The position numbers were made by a program, and so were the translations under genes. 64,000 nt of DNA from Polaromonas sp. YR568 (GTDB taxonomy: Bacteria; Pseudomonadota; Gammaproteobacteria; Burkholderiales; Burkholderiaceae_C), in assembly GCF_900116715.1 (NCBI RefSeq), contig NZ_FPBM01000003.1, forward strand, positions 1 through 64,000, in the 5' to 3' direction. Of this stretch, positions 1 through 8,864 are shown piece by piece (the stretch's first letter is position 1; each line of letters begins with the position of its first letter). The notes beneath the pieces are model-generated. The model was not told the origin of the DNA. It ran no database searches and saw only the letters and a list, made by a program, of their open reading frames with translations.

Positions 1-501
1 CAGGCCGGCTTTGGTCTGCACCGTGAAGGAAGCCACGCCATTGCCCGCTGTTCCCGTTGCGATGATGCGGCTGAAGCTGTCCAGCTCGGTTTTGTATTCA
101 CTACCCGTGGCACCGTACGTGCCGCTGACCAGGATCAAGCGCTGGCCGTCCAGGCAGTAGCGGTCATTCATGTTGTAGTTAACGCTTCCCCTCACACCGT
201 CTTGCGCCAGGGTGCGGGGGCAACGGCTAATGGCGGACAAACCGCTCAGGTTCCAACCCACGCCCAGCAGGCCGTTGCCGCCCTGGCTGTTATAGGCCAG
301 CTCCAGCTTGGGCTCCATGCCGGCCACACCGGGCGGCACCTGGATGGGAATGCGGTAAGTAGCCGCACCTGATTCGTTGACCGAGAACTGCCCAGGCGTG
401 ACACCCGCGACCGTGGTCTGCGCCACCGCAGGAAAGGCCGCTACGGCGCCCAGCGCGCACAGCGCCGCACCCAGTATTGCTTTACGATATTTTCCTTGCA
501 T
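1..501 (-). CDS. SpvB/TcdB-N-like secreted protein, N-terminal part (runs off left edge)
   Basis: The visible 167 codons form the N-terminus of a secreted protein that continues beyond base 1. A signal peptide (residues 1-28, hydrophobic run ending AAFPAVAQ) is followed by the SpvB/TcaC-type N-terminal module, with GQFSVNESGAA, PPGVAGMEPKLELAY and DRYCLDGQRLILVSGTYG. It is a close paralogue of the next gene upstream (535-3396), with about 20 differences over about 140 aligned residues, and starts only 33 bp after that gene's stop. Family members usually combine this module with FG-GAP and RHS/YD repeats. Whether this copy has the RHS part cannot be seen here. Confidence 0.85.
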   Translation of the reverse strand, partial: MQGKYRKAILGAALCALGAVAAFPAVAQTTVAGVTPGQFSVNESGAATYRIPIQVPPGVAGMEPKLELAYNSQGGNGLLGVGWNLSGLSAISRCPRTLAQDGVRGSVNYNMNDRYCLDGQRLILVSGTYGATGSEYKTELDSFSRIIATGTAGNGVASFTVQTKAGL

Positions 502-534
502 CTCTTGCTTTCTTATCGGTGTCTGTTCTGATCG

Positions 535-3396
535 CTACGGCGCAACGCTGGTAACGGTAGCCTTCTTGAGCCGCCCGAGCACCCAGCTGCCGCTGCCGGT
601 GTTGGCCGGCCAGTATTCGTTGACGGTCGTCTTGCCTGCGCTGGCGCTGTTAGTTACGCTGATTTGTGTCGGGTCGCCGTACTGCGGGCTCTGGCCGTAT
701 TGGTATGCATTGGTGACCGTGGGATAGGCGCTTCCGCCCAGGTCCCAGCTTTCTTCGACGCTTTGGCTCGGGTAGGCGAAGGTCGTGCCTGTGGCTGAAC
801 CCGTGCCCTGGGCGTAGGTGTTGGTCGTGCGTTTAAGCACCCCAGCATTGCCCGAGCCGGCCAGCCGGGTTTCACTCCTGGCAACGCTTCCCGTCAATGG
901 CCAGTTCTGGTTGAACTCGGTGTAGCTCTCAATGTTGTTGGTTAGGTTTTTTGACTTCATCCATCGGAAGCCCAGCATCCCCCGGCCTGTGCCCTGCTCC
1001 GCCTTCAAGCCGCCGTAGTTGTATTGCGTGGTCACCGTTCCGCCTATGCCGTTGCTGCTCGCCACCGTGTTCACCACGTATTGCGGGAATATCAGGTCAA
1101 TTTTTGGAAACACCGCAGCTGCGGGCGTCGAATCCTTGGTGTAGACCGCCGCCTTGGTGAGCGGCGAATAGGTGACGGTGGTTCTCTTGCCAGCTTGGTC
1201 GATAGTCAGTAACTGGTCGTACGTCGATGTTTGCGTGTTTGTCCAAAAATAAGCGTAAACACCATCTGGGCCGACATAAGTCGCAGTGATATCGGGAATG
1301 CCATCGGCATTGATATCCACGAATTCACTTTTGTAGTTCCCCACAGTTCCCCAATTGCCATAGCCATTGAGCGCGGCGGTCCAGGGCAGAAAGGTACCGT
1401 CACCTTTGCCCATCCACGTATAGGCAAACGCACCTGAAGGACCAAGGTTCACGGCGGTCAGGTCGGCAATGCCGTCACCGTTCACATCAGCGAGCTGCGC
1501 CTGGTAATTGCCAATTGAACCCCAGTTTCCATCAACTGTGGCCGCAGTCACTATGGGCAGAAAGCTCCCATCCCCTTTTCCTATCCAGGTATAGGCCCAA
1601 ACGCCCACGGGACCAATTTGTACAGCCGTCAAGTCTGGAATGCCGTCCCCATTGACGTCGATAAACTGACTTCGGTAGCTGCCAACGGCCCCCCAATTCC
1701 CGGAAATCGTCACTGCACTGTTTGTCGCGAGGAATGTGCCGTCTCCCTTGCCCAGCCATGTATACGCATAGACACCGTCGGGTCCGATCAGCACCGCGGT
1801 CAAGTCAGGAATCCCATCGCCGTCTATATCGAGGATCTGCTTTTGGTAGTTTCCGACCGTCCCCCAGTTGCCAGACACCGCCACGGAGCTGGTCATCGGC
1901 AAAAACGTACCATCGCCCTTGCCAAGCCAGGTGTAGCCATATACCCCAGCAGGGCCAATATAGACGGCCGTCAAATCGGCAATACCGTCGCCGTTCATGT
2001 CAACGATCTCCGACTTGTAGTCACCTATCGAACCCCAGTTACCGGAGACGGAGACAGCATCGACTTTTGGGAAAAACGTACCGTCCCCCTTGCCCAACCA
2101 GGCGTAAGCCCATACACCAACGGGGCCAACCTGAACAGCGGTGATATCAGGAATTCCGTCTCCATTGATATCGACAACCTGAGCCTGGTAGCTGCCAACC
2201 GTGCCCCAATTGTCAGGAATGGCAATGACATTTGTCATGGAGCCAAGCGTTCCGTCTCCTTGCCCCAGCCACGTGTAAGCCCAAACCCCGTCAGTCCCGA
2301 TATGAATTGCAACCAGATCCGTAGTGCCGTCTCCATTGAGGTCCGCGCGATACTTCTGGTAGCTCCCCACTGCACCCCAATTTCCGGGCACGATCACACC
2401 GGTTTGCTGGCTTGAAAATATCCCAGGCGCCGCGGATGAGTCCGCCCACGTCAGCTGTATTGGCGCCAAGCAGCCAGAGACTGCCGAGCATTCAGTCAGC
2501 GAATTCACGTGGGATTTGCGAGTGGCGGCTCCGTACGCATACGCCAGCGTATAAGTCTTGACCAGACTGGCACCGGAATACGCCTTGATGGCAGTCATCC
2601 GGCGATCCAGCTGAATCTGGCTTCCTTGTATGTAGCTTTGGCTCTTATCAAGCCTTGCTGTGTCGTATTCAAAAACCACTGAGGAGTTCGCTGGCGCCGC
2701 AGCGGCGGCATTGCCGCCATAGTTAATGGTGGTGAGTGCGTGAATGCTGCTGTCTGCGCTCTCGTAGTAGCTGAACGTCATGAAGTTGGTTTTGACGTCG
2801 GTGATCTTGTTAAGCGCCCAGATGCGTACACTGGTTTTGCCTTGCGCCTCCACCCGTGAGTCGGCGGTGTTTCCATATTCCATGGTCAGGCCGGCTTTGG
2901 TCTGCACCGTGAAAGAGGCGACTCCGCTGCCGGCGGTCCCTGACGCAACGATCTTGCTGAAGCTGTCCAGCTCGGTTCTGTATTCGCTGCCTGCAACACC
3001 GTAAGTGCCACTGACCAGAATCAAGCGCTGGCCATCCATGCAGTACCGGTCGTTCATGTCGAACTTGACGCCGCCTCTCACACCGTCCTGCGCCATGGTT
3101 CTGGGGCATCGGCTAATGACACTGATCCCGCTCAAACTCCAGCCGATGCCGAGCAAGCCGTTGCCGCCCTGGCTGTTGTAGGCCAGCTCCAGCTTGGGCT
3201 CCATGCCGGCAACACCGGGCGGCACCTGAATGGGAATGCGGTGGGTGGCTGCGCCAGATTCGTTGACCGAGAACTGTCCGGGCGTGCTGCCCGCGACTGT
3301 GGTGGTCTGGGCCGCGGCAATGCCGGCCATCCAGCTGGCGAACAGCCACGCCGTTGCAGCCGCGATTCGAGCACAACCCCTCCCCGTGTACTTCAT
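535..3396 (-). CDS. SpvB-like protein with seven FG-GAP/VCBS repeats, lacking RHS core
   Basis: 953-aa probable secreted or surface protein. I chose the ATG at 3396 because a signal peptide (MKYTGRGCARIAAATAWLFASW... to about residue 29) starts there and GAGGGAGC lies just upstream; an in-frame extension to 3549 has no such support. Order: SpvB-type N-module (about 30-330), seven FG-GAP/VCBS repeats (about 330-720) each with a calcium-type loop such as DINGDGIPD or DVNGDGIAD, then a TcdB-middle-like region (about 730-930). It stops at 953 in ...LKKATVTSVAP without RHS/YD repeats or a toxin tip, shorter than typical relatives. Function unknown; possibly an adhesin or toxin-complex component. 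Confidence 0.85.
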   Translation of the reverse strand: MKYTGRGCARIAAATAWLFASWMAGIAAAQTTTVAGSTPGQFSVNESGAATHRIPIQVPPGVAGMEPKLELAYNSQGGNGLLGIGWSLSGISVISRCPRTMAQDGVRGGVKFDMNDRYCMDGQRLILVSGTYGVAGSEYRTELDSFSKIVASGTAGSGVASFTVQTKAGLTMEYGNTADSRVEAQGKTSVRIWALNKITDVKTNFMTFSYYESADSSIHALTTINYGGNAAAAAPANSSVVFEYDTARLDKSQSYIQGSQIQLDRRMTAIKAYSGASLVKTYTLAYAYGAATRKSHVNSLTECSAVSGCLAPIQLTWADSSAAPGIFSSQQTGVIVPGNWGAVGSYQKYRADLNGDGTTDLVAIHIGTDGVWAYTWLGQGDGTLGSMTNVIAIPDNWGTVGSYQAQVVDINGDGIPDITAVQVGPVGVWAYAWLGKGDGTFFPKVDAVSVSGNWGSIGDYKSEIVDMNGDGIADLTAVYIGPAGVYGYTWLGKGDGTFLPMTSSVAVSGNWGTVGNYQKQILDIDGDGIPDLTAVLIGPDGVYAYTWLGKGDGTFLATNSAVTISGNWGAVGSYRSQFIDVNGDGIPDLTAVQIGPVGVWAYTWIGKGDGSFLPIVTAATVDGNWGSIGNYQAQLADVNGDGIADLTAVNLGPSGAFAYTWMGKGDGTFLPWTAALNGYGNWGTVGNYKSEFVDINADGIPDITATYVGPDGVYAYFWTNTQTSTYDQLLTIDQAGKRTTVTYSPLTKAAVYTKDSTPAAAVFPKIDLIFPQYVVNTVASSNGIGGTVTTQYNYGGLKAEQGTGRGMLGFRWMKSKNLTNNIESYTEFNQNWPLTGSVARSETRLAGSGNAGVLKRTTNTYAQGTGSATGTTFAYPSQSVEESWDLGGSAYPTVTNAYQYGQSPQYGDPTQISVTNSASAGKTTVNEYWPANTGSGSWVLGRLKKATVTSVAP
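1230..2400 (-). repeat. Seven coding tandem repeats, 171-bp period
   Basis: The FG-GAP part of the 535-3396 gene is a DNA-level tandem array. The equivalent Ca-loop sequence recurs at 1297, 1468, 1639, 1810, 1981, 2152 and 2323, exactly 171 bp (57 codons) apart each time with no insertion or deletion. The units have diverged in sequence, so this is protein-level domain repetition and not a recent microsatellite. Confidence 0.9.
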
Positions 3397-3952
3397 TGAT
3401 GCTCCCTCTGCTACTTTATGTAGCATCCCATTGACCTGAACCGAACTCTTGCCTTGTTTTTTTGCTTGTCGATTATGCCGACTGACACTGACCGGGCGAG
3501 GCTTCCTGGCCTTCGAAATATTTTGTGGCGCGGAAATCACATGCGCCAAAGACCCTGCCCTGAAGGAGCTCTAGCGTTGAAATTACGAGTCAAGCTCACA
3601 CAGGCGCGGTGCGACGGTTTCAACCCCGGCGTGAGCACCCGCCAACTTTGGGCAGCCCGGGGAAAAGGTAGTAAATATTTACAAATAATAAAAACAACAC
3701 ATTGGCGACCTGCTGCTTGCTTGGGATTTCCCTTCTCCTGTTCAGCGCCCGGTTAATCCGGGCCTTTAAGCCTGGCCGGGGCCTGTGGATGGGCGTGGTG
3801 GCGTTCGAACCTCAGCGGCTGGCAGCTCTTACTTTTTCTGCCTGATTTTTTTGACCCTGCTGCTTGCAACGCCATTTAATAAAGCGCATTCTTGATTTGC
3901 GGCTGATGGTTCTTGCTGTGTATGTGCTTTCCAGCCGCGTCTGGAGTCCGTC
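3397..3952. other. 556-bp intergenic region without a convincing gene
   Basis: Divergent region between the SpvB-like gene (minus) and the HtrA-like gene (plus). Short frames in it show no family resemblance. A markedly AT-rich patch lies at 3669-3702 (runs such as AAATATTTAC and AATAATAAAAACAAC), a plausible promoter or regulator site. A short inverted repeat (GCCCGG, then CCGGGC) sits near 3747-3764 without a T-run. No riboswitch was recognised. Confidence 0.5.
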
Positions 3953-4999
3953 ATGTCCACCTTGCGTCATTGGCTCTGCCTCCTCCTCTCAAGTTCGTTG
4001 CTGCTCGGCACGGCCGCGCACGCAGCCACCACCCAACCACCGGCGGCGCAGGCCATGATGGATGCGCTGACCAAAGCCACGACGGCGGTCGTCGGCGTCA
4101 AGATCACGGCCATGGAAGATGCGCGCTCGGCGGAGACGCTGGGGCTCAAACGTGTCGGCTCCGGCGTGCAGATCGCGCCGGACGGCCTGATCCTCACCAT
4201 CGGCTACCTGATGCTGGAAGCCGAGCAGATCGAGGTCGTGACCCAGGACAACCGCACGCTGCCGGCCCGCGCTGTGGCCTACGACCTGGCCACGGGCTTC
4301 GGGCTGCTGCGGCCCCTGCTGCCGCTGCGCGGCGTAGGCGTGGCGCCGCTGGGCAGCAGCCGCGACCTGCAACCCGGCGACCCCTTGATGGCTGTGACCG
4401 GCCCGCAGGCCGATGACGACGGTGATGTGAGCATGACGCGGCTGATCAGCCGGCGCGCGTTCTCCGGCAGCTGGGAGTACCACATCGAGTCGGCGCTGTT
4501 TACCAGCCCGCCGGTGCTGGCCAGCGGCGGCAACCACAGCGGCGCGCCGCTCTTTAACCAGAAGGGCGAGCTGATGGGCATAGGCTCGCTTTTTGTGTCG
4601 GACGCAACGGGCGAGAACCGCCGCCTGCCGGGCAATATGTTTGTGCCGGTGGATTTGCTGCGCCCCATCCTCGCGGAGCTGCAGCGCACAGGCTATAGCG
4701 GGAAAAGCCGCCGGCCCTGGCTGGGCCTCACGTCAAACGACCAGGGCGGGCGCATCCAGATCATGCGCGTGAGCAAGGACAGCCCCGCCGAGCTGGCCGG
4801 GCTGGGCGCGGGCGATGTGGTGCTGGCGGTGGACGACGCCAAAGTCGCCACGCTGGAGGCCTTCTACAAAAAGCTCTGGGACCGGGCCGCACCCGATGCC
4901 GAAATACGCCTGACGGTGCTGCAGGGCGCCGATATCAAGACCATTGTGCTCAAGCCCCAGGATCGCATGCTGACGCTGAAAAAACCGCCGGGTATCTGA
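3953..4999 (+). CDS. HtrA/DegP-like periplasmic protein with PDZ domain, catalytic triad incomplete
   Basis: 348 aa. Signal peptide at residues 1-24 (LCLLLSSSLLLGTAAHA). Trypsin-like S1C fold from about 40 to 240, then one PDZ domain about 245-330 (RRPWLGLTS ... SPAELAGLGAGDVVLAVDD). The usual active-site serine context is kept as NHSGAPLFN (Ser196). The His position in the TNNHVV-like motif reads LTIGYLML (Tyr85), and the Asp position in the SDIAL-like motif reads ATGFGLL (Thr114/Gly115). Catalysis by a normal triad therefore looks lost and a chaperone or scaffold role is possible. The family call is good; the inactivity is inferred from motif reading. Confidence 0.8.
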   Translation: MSTLRHWLCLLLSSSLLLGTAAHAATTQPPAAQAMMDALTKATTAVVGVKITAMEDARSAETLGLKRVGSGVQIAPDGLILTIGYLMLEAEQIEVVTQDNRTLPARAVAYDLATGFGLLRPLLPLRGVGVAPLGSSRDLQPGDPLMAVTGPQADDDGDVSMTRLISRRAFSGSWEYHIESALFTSPPVLASGGNHSGAPLFNQKGELMGIGSLFVSDATGENRRLPGNMFVPVDLLRPILAELQRTGYSGKSRRPWLGLTSNDQGGRIQIMRVSKDSPAELAGLGAGDVVLAVDDAKVATLEAFYKKLWDRAAPDAEIRLTVLQGADIKTIVLKPQDRMLTLKKPPGI

Positions 5000-5081
5000 A
5001 ATTCTGGGCGCAAGGCCCGAAATTTATAGACGGAAAGTAGCCGAAATCCGCTTGGGACGGGCGCAATCAGCTCCTTTTTTA

Positions 5082-5103
5082 ATAGCGCCCCTGTTCAAGC
5101 TAT
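5082..5103. repeat. Short inverted repeat ATAGC-N12-GCTAT
   Basis: ATAGC at 5082-5086 and GCTAT at 5099-5103 could form a small hairpin at the 3' end of the SDR gene; a T6 tract lies at 5075-5080 on the plus strand. Similar GCTAT-type hairpins occur in rarA and lolA in this window. A weak terminator role is possible. Confidence 0.35.
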
Positions 5104-6026
5104 CAAAGCGCCAAACCCTCGGCCACAGTCGGGTAGCGCAGTTGCACACGCAGTTCACGCTTCAGGCGCGTGTTGTCCAGCCGCCGCGATTCGCTCATAA
5201 AGCTCAGCAGCGTCGACGGCAGCTCTTCCTGCGCACTGCCGCGTGCCAGGCGCGGCGGCCGCGGCAGGCCATACAGGTCGGCCGCCAGGTCGAAGTAATC
5301 GCCCATCTTCATCTGCGTGTCGTCGCTGGCGTTGCTGGTGCGCTGGGGCTTGCCGCGCCACAGCGCCGCCAGGCAGACGCGGGCGAGGTCGTCGGCGTGG
5401 ATGTGGTTGGTATAGACGTCGTCCTCGGCGCGCAGCACGGGCGTGCCTTTGAGCAGCCGCCCGCGCGGCGTGCCGCCTTCGCGGTCTGGTGCGTAGATGC
5501 CGGGAATGCGCAGGATGTGCACATGCGTGCCGGTGGCGCGGCCGAAGAGGCGCAGGTGCGCTTCGGCGTGCACGCGGCGCTGGGCGCGCGGCGTGTGGGG
5601 CTTGAGCGGGCGTGTCTCACTGACCCATTCACCGGCGCAGTCACCATACACCCCGCTGGTGGAGCCGTACGCCAGCGACCGCGGCAGGCTGCGCAGGCGC
5701 AGGGCGCGCAGCAATGCCAGGGTACGCGGGTCGGTGCGCCCCTCGGGCTTGTCGGTGAGCGGTGGCGCCAGGTGCACCACCCGGGTGGCCAACCCCGCCA
5801 GGCGGCGCAGGCTGGCGCCGTCGTCCAGGTTGCCCTGCAGCGGCGTGATGTGAACGGCCCGCAGGTCGGGCACGCGCGCCACCGACGAGGTCAGGGCCAT
5901 GAGCCGGGCATTGCGTGGCAGCTGCCGGGCCACACGCAGGCCCACATCGCCGCAGCCAACGATCAAAATCCGCTCCCGGCGGAAGCGAAAAGGCAGTGCG
6001 CCTAGGGGATTCAGGTTTGAGGGCAA
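5103..6026 (-). CDS. NAD(P)-binding SDR/epimerase-like protein
   Basis: About 307 aa. An N-terminal Rossmann motif (RERILIVGCGDVGLRVARQL) is followed by a YGSTSGVYGD strand and TNHIHADDLAR, typical of the extended, YeeZ-like SDR branch. The catalytic YxxxK is not evident, as in many atypical members, so the substrate is unknown. The start is uncertain: the open frame extends to 6179, which would overlap the divergent ferredoxin-reductase gene. I placed the start at a TTG (6026); a CTG at 6014 is possible and neither has a clear ribosome site. Confidence 0.75.
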   Translation of the reverse strand: MPSNLNPLGALPFRFRRERILIVGCGDVGLRVARQLPRNARLMALTSSVARVPDLRAVHITPLQGNLDDGASLRRLAGLATRVVHLAPPLTDKPEGRTDPRTLALLRALRLRSLPRSLAYGSTSGVYGDCAGEWVSETRPLKPHTPRAQRRVHAEAHLRLFGRATGTHVHILRIPGIYAPDREGGTPRGRLLKGTPVLRAEDDVYTNHIHADDLARVCLAALWRGKPQRTSNASDDTQMKMGDYFDLAADLYGLPRPPRLARGSAQEELPSTLLSFMSESRRLDNTRLKRELRVQLRYPTVAEGLAL

Positions 6027-6087
6027 AATTGGGGGTTGCCGGGCAAACCCGGCCGAGTCGAGAACAGATACCGCAAGGATACCGAAT

Positions 6088-7128
6088 ATGAGTTTTAACG
6101 TGACCGTGCAGCCCAGCGGCCGGACTTTCATTGCCCAGGTGGACGAAGCCCTGCTGGCAGCCGCCATCCGCCAGGGCATAGGCCTGCCCTACGGCTGCAA
6201 AGACGGTGCCTGCGGCTCCTGCAAATCGAAAAAGCTCGAAGGCACCGTGATTCACGGCACGCACCAGGTCAAAGCCCTGTCGCCTGAAGAAGAAGCCGCC
6301 GGTTTCATCCTCACCTGCTGCGCCACGGCGCAAACCGACGTCGTGATCGAGTCGCGCCACGTGACCGACGAAAGCGCCTTCCCCATCAAGAAAATGCCGG
6401 TGCGCATCAACAGCCTGGCCAAGGCCTCGCACGACGTGATGGTGGTGCGCCTGCAGCTGCCGGCCAGCGATGTCTTCAAGTACCACGCAGGCCAGTATGT
6501 GGAGTTTTTGCTGCGTGACGGCGACCGCCGGGCCTATTCCATGGGCAACGCGCCGCACACCCAGGCCGACAACCCGGGCGTGGAGCTGCACATCCGCCAC
6601 ATGCCAGGCGGCAAGTTCACCGAACATGTGTTCGGCCCGATGAAGGAAAAAGAGATTTTGCGTATTGAAGGCCCCTTCGGCAGCTTCTACCTGCGTGAAG
6701 ACAGCGACAAACCCATGGTGCTGCTGGCCTCGGGCACGGGCTTTGCGCCCATCAAGGCGCTGATCGAACACCTGCAGTTCAAGGGCATCACGCGCCCGGC
6801 CGTGCTGTACTGGGGCGGCCGCCGGCCCGCCGATTTGTACATGGACGAATGGGTCAAGGCCAAGACGGCGGAAATGCCCAGCCTGCGCTATGTGCCCGTC
6901 ATTTCAAACGCCCTGCCCGAAGACAACTGGACGGGCCGCACCGGCTTTGTCCACCAGGCGGTGCTGGAAGATTTTTCCGACCTGTCGGGCCACCAGGTCT
7001 ATGCCTGCGGCGCGCCGATTGTGGTGGATTCGGCGAAGGTCGCGTACGCGGCGGCCGGGCTCCCTGAAGACGAGTTTTATGCCGACTCCTTTGTGACCGA
7101 GAAGGAAAAGGCCCAGGCTACGGCCTGA
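6088..7128 (+). CDS. 2Fe-2S ferredoxin / FAD-NAD(P)H oxidoreductase (CDP-6-deoxy-delta-3,4-glucoseen reductase-like)
   Basis: 346 aa. Residues 1-90 are a plant-type ferredoxin with the cluster ligands in CKDGACGSCKSKK and a later Cys in LTCCATA. Next comes an FAD-binding barrel with RAYSMGNAP, then an NAD(P)-binding domain with LLASGTGFAPIKALIEHL and YACGAP near the end. This is the electron-transfer reductase architecture of AscD/phenol hydroxylase reductases, passing electrons from NAD(P)H through FAD and 2Fe-2S to a partner enzyme. No partner oxygenase or dehydratase lies nearby, so the acceptor is unknown. The ATG at 6088 has AAGGAT upstream; an in-frame extension to 5899 is antisense to the SDR gene and rejected. 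Confidence 0.88.
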   Translation: MSFNVTVQPSGRTFIAQVDEALLAAAIRQGIGLPYGCKDGACGSCKSKKLEGTVIHGTHQVKALSPEEEAAGFILTCCATAQTDVVIESRHVTDESAFPIKKMPVRINSLAKASHDVMVVRLQLPASDVFKYHAGQYVEFLLRDGDRRAYSMGNAPHTQADNPGVELHIRHMPGGKFTEHVFGPMKEKEILRIEGPFGSFYLREDSDKPMVLLASGTGFAPIKALIEHLQFKGITRPAVLYWGGRRPADLYMDEWVKAKTAEMPSLRYVPVISNALPEDNWTGRTGFVHQAVLEDFSDLSGHQVYACGAPIVVDSAKVAYAAAGLPEDEFYADSFVTEKEKAQATA

Positions 7129-7217
7129 GCCGGCATGTTGATCCAGAGCCGCAGCCGCGTGCTGCGGTAATGGATTGCCTTAGGGGCAAAAGCCGCGATT
7201 CTTGCAACAATTGGGGC

Positions 7218-8213
7218 ATGAACACCCGTACCGCCCCCTCCCTCCTGGCGAAAAATCTGGCAAAAACGCTTGCCGTCGCCGCACTCGCCCTCTCCTCCAG
7301 CCTGGCGCTGGCCCAGCCCAAGGTCATGCGCATCATCGTGCCCTATGCGGCCGGCGGCCCCATCGATGTGACCGCACGCCTGCTGGCCGAACGGGTGAAA
7401 GACTCGCTGGGCACCGTCATCATTGAAAACAAGCCCGGCGGCGGCGGCAACATCGGCGTGGACGCCATCGCCAAAGCGCCGCCCGACGGCCTGACCATCG
7501 GCATCTCGGCGGTGGCCACCCACGCCATCAACCCCTGGCTTTACAGCAAGATGCCGTACAACGCGGCCACCGACTTCGCGCCCATCACGCAGATGGTGCG
7601 TGTGCCCAATGTGCTGGTGATCAACGCCGACACCGCGCGGCGGCTGAACATCAACACGCTGGCCGACCTCATCAGCTATGCAAAAGCCAACCCGGCCAAG
7701 CTCAACTACGCCAGCGGCGGCAACGGCAGCGCCGGCCATCTGGCGGGTGAGATGTTCAAGGCGCAGGCCGGCATTTTTGCGCTGCACATTCCCTACAACG
7801 GCGGCAACCCGGCGCAGCTGGCGCTGCTCAGTGGCCAGGTCGATTTCAACTTCGACAACCTCGCCACGGCTTCGGCCAACATCAAGGCGGGCAAGCTCAA
7901 GGCCCTGGCGGTAACCACCGCCAAACGCAGCGCCCTGCTGCCCGATGTGCCGGCTGTGGCCGAAACCCTCAAGGGTTTTGAGATCGACACCTGGTGGGGA
8001 CTGGTCGCACCCGCCCATACGCCCAAGGACGTGATCACCAAACTCAACCAGGCTTTTGTGGCCGCGCTGAATTCACCCGAAGCCAAAACCCGCTTCACCA
8101 CGCTGATGGCCGAACCCGTGAGCAACACGCCTGAACAGTTCGGCGCTTTTATGAAAAGCGAGCTGACGAGGTATGAGAAGGTGGTGAAAGCGTCCGGCGC
8201 ACGGGTGGACTGA
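7218..8213 (+). CDS. Bug family (TctC-like) periplasmic solute-binding protein
   Basis: 331 aa. A signal peptide (KTLAVAALALSSSLALAQ, cleavage about residue 32) precedes a TctC domain with KVMRIIVPYAAGGPIDVTAR, IIENKPGGGGNIGVDAIAK, NYASGGNGSAGHLAGEMFK and HIPYNGGNPAQLALLSGQV, all hallmarks of the Bug family so expanded in Bordetella and Comamonadaceae. Such proteins bind carboxylates, amino acids or vitamins. No tctA/tctB membrane partners are adjacent, which is usual for orphan Bug genes, so the ligand cannot be told. The ATG at 7218 places the signal peptide at the N-terminus. Confidence 0.9.
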   Translation: MNTRTAPSLLAKNLAKTLAVAALALSSSLALAQPKVMRIIVPYAAGGPIDVTARLLAERVKDSLGTVIIENKPGGGGNIGVDAIAKAPPDGLTIGISAVATHAINPWLYSKMPYNAATDFAPITQMVRVPNVLVINADTARRLNINTLADLISYAKANPAKLNYASGGNGSAGHLAGEMFKAQAGIFALHIPYNGGNPAQLALLSGQVDFNFDNLATASANIKAGKLKALAVTTAKRSALLPDVPAVAETLKGFEIDTWWGLVAPAHTPKDVITKLNQAFVAALNSPEAKTRFTTLMAEPVSNTPEQFGAFMKSELTRYEKVVKASGARVD

Positions 8214-8285
8214 CGAAAGGGGGCCGGTTTGGCCTTACAAGCGATTTGAGGCCGCAGCCAGAAAATGGTTCAAGCCACCGTCACC

Positions 8286-8813
8286 TCAGTCCCCCAGCGC
8301 CTGCACCATGTAGACACCCACACCCGGGTAGCTGGCCAGATGCGCCTGCTGCTGTGCATCATCCAGCGCCTGCGCGCCGTAACCCAGACGGCGCCAGAAC
8401 GCCTGGGACTCCTGCACCGACACCAGCGCGGAACAAGCCAGGCCTTCACGCCGGGCAAGCGCCAATGCCTGCCTGACCAAAGCGGGCCCCAGGCCCTGGC
8501 CGGCCGCATGGGCCGCAACGGCCAGGTCGTGCAAATAAAGGCAATTGGGTTGGGGCGGCGGGTCAAAATGCGCGCCCAGCGGCGTGACCTTGCCCAGCAC
8601 TGAACGGTAAGCCACCAGGTAAGCGCCCAAAAGGCCCCCAGGCCCTTCAGCCACCCAGGAGGTGTCGGCACACTCGCGCAGGCGGGCAGCCAGCGTGGCG
8701 TCGTCTTCCAGGTAATGCGGATGGTAGGAAGAAGCCTGTATCGCCGCGACACCGGCCAGGTCCTGGGGGCGCATCAGGCGCAGCTTGAACGGGTCTTCAG
8801 GCAAAGAAGCCAT
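8286..8813 (-). CDS. GNAT family N-acetyltransferase
   Basis: 175 aa. The GNAT core is visible: the N-terminal strand (FKLRLMRPQDLAGVAAIQ), then LYLHDLAVAAHAAGQGLG, an acetyl-CoA pyrophosphate loop of the R/Q-x-x-G-x-G/A type (AGQGLGPAL), and LVSVQESQAFWRRLGYG. It transfers an acetyl group from acetyl-CoA to an unknown amine. It is a single gene, converging with the Bug gene and upstream of the DUF2845 gene on the same strand. Confidence 0.85.
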   Translation of the reverse strand: MASLPEDPFKLRLMRPQDLAGVAAIQASSYHPHYLEDDATLAARLRECADTSWVAEGPGGLLGAYLVAYRSVLGKVTPLGAHFDPPPQPNCLYLHDLAVAAHAAGQGLGPALVRQALALARREGLACSALVSVQESQAFWRRLGYGAQALDDAQQQAHLASYPGVGVYMVQALGD

Positions 8814-8864
8814 CCCTCAAATAGAAACGGCCCCAGCGGGCCGCAGCTGCCGGGGCATAAGGCA

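Noticed and set aside
1230..2400. Regularly spaced repeats that might be a CRISPR array
   Set aside because: The repeats are coding FG-GAP units with 171-bp period and no short identical repeat with unique spacers.
3454..3756. 100-codon plus-strand frame in the gap before the HtrA-like gene
   Set aside because: No ribosome site, odd composition and no family resemblance.
3397..3952. Possible riboswitch (c-di-GMP-like) before the SpvB-like gene
   Set aside because: Only general GC hairpins are visible; the conserved aptamer bases were not found.
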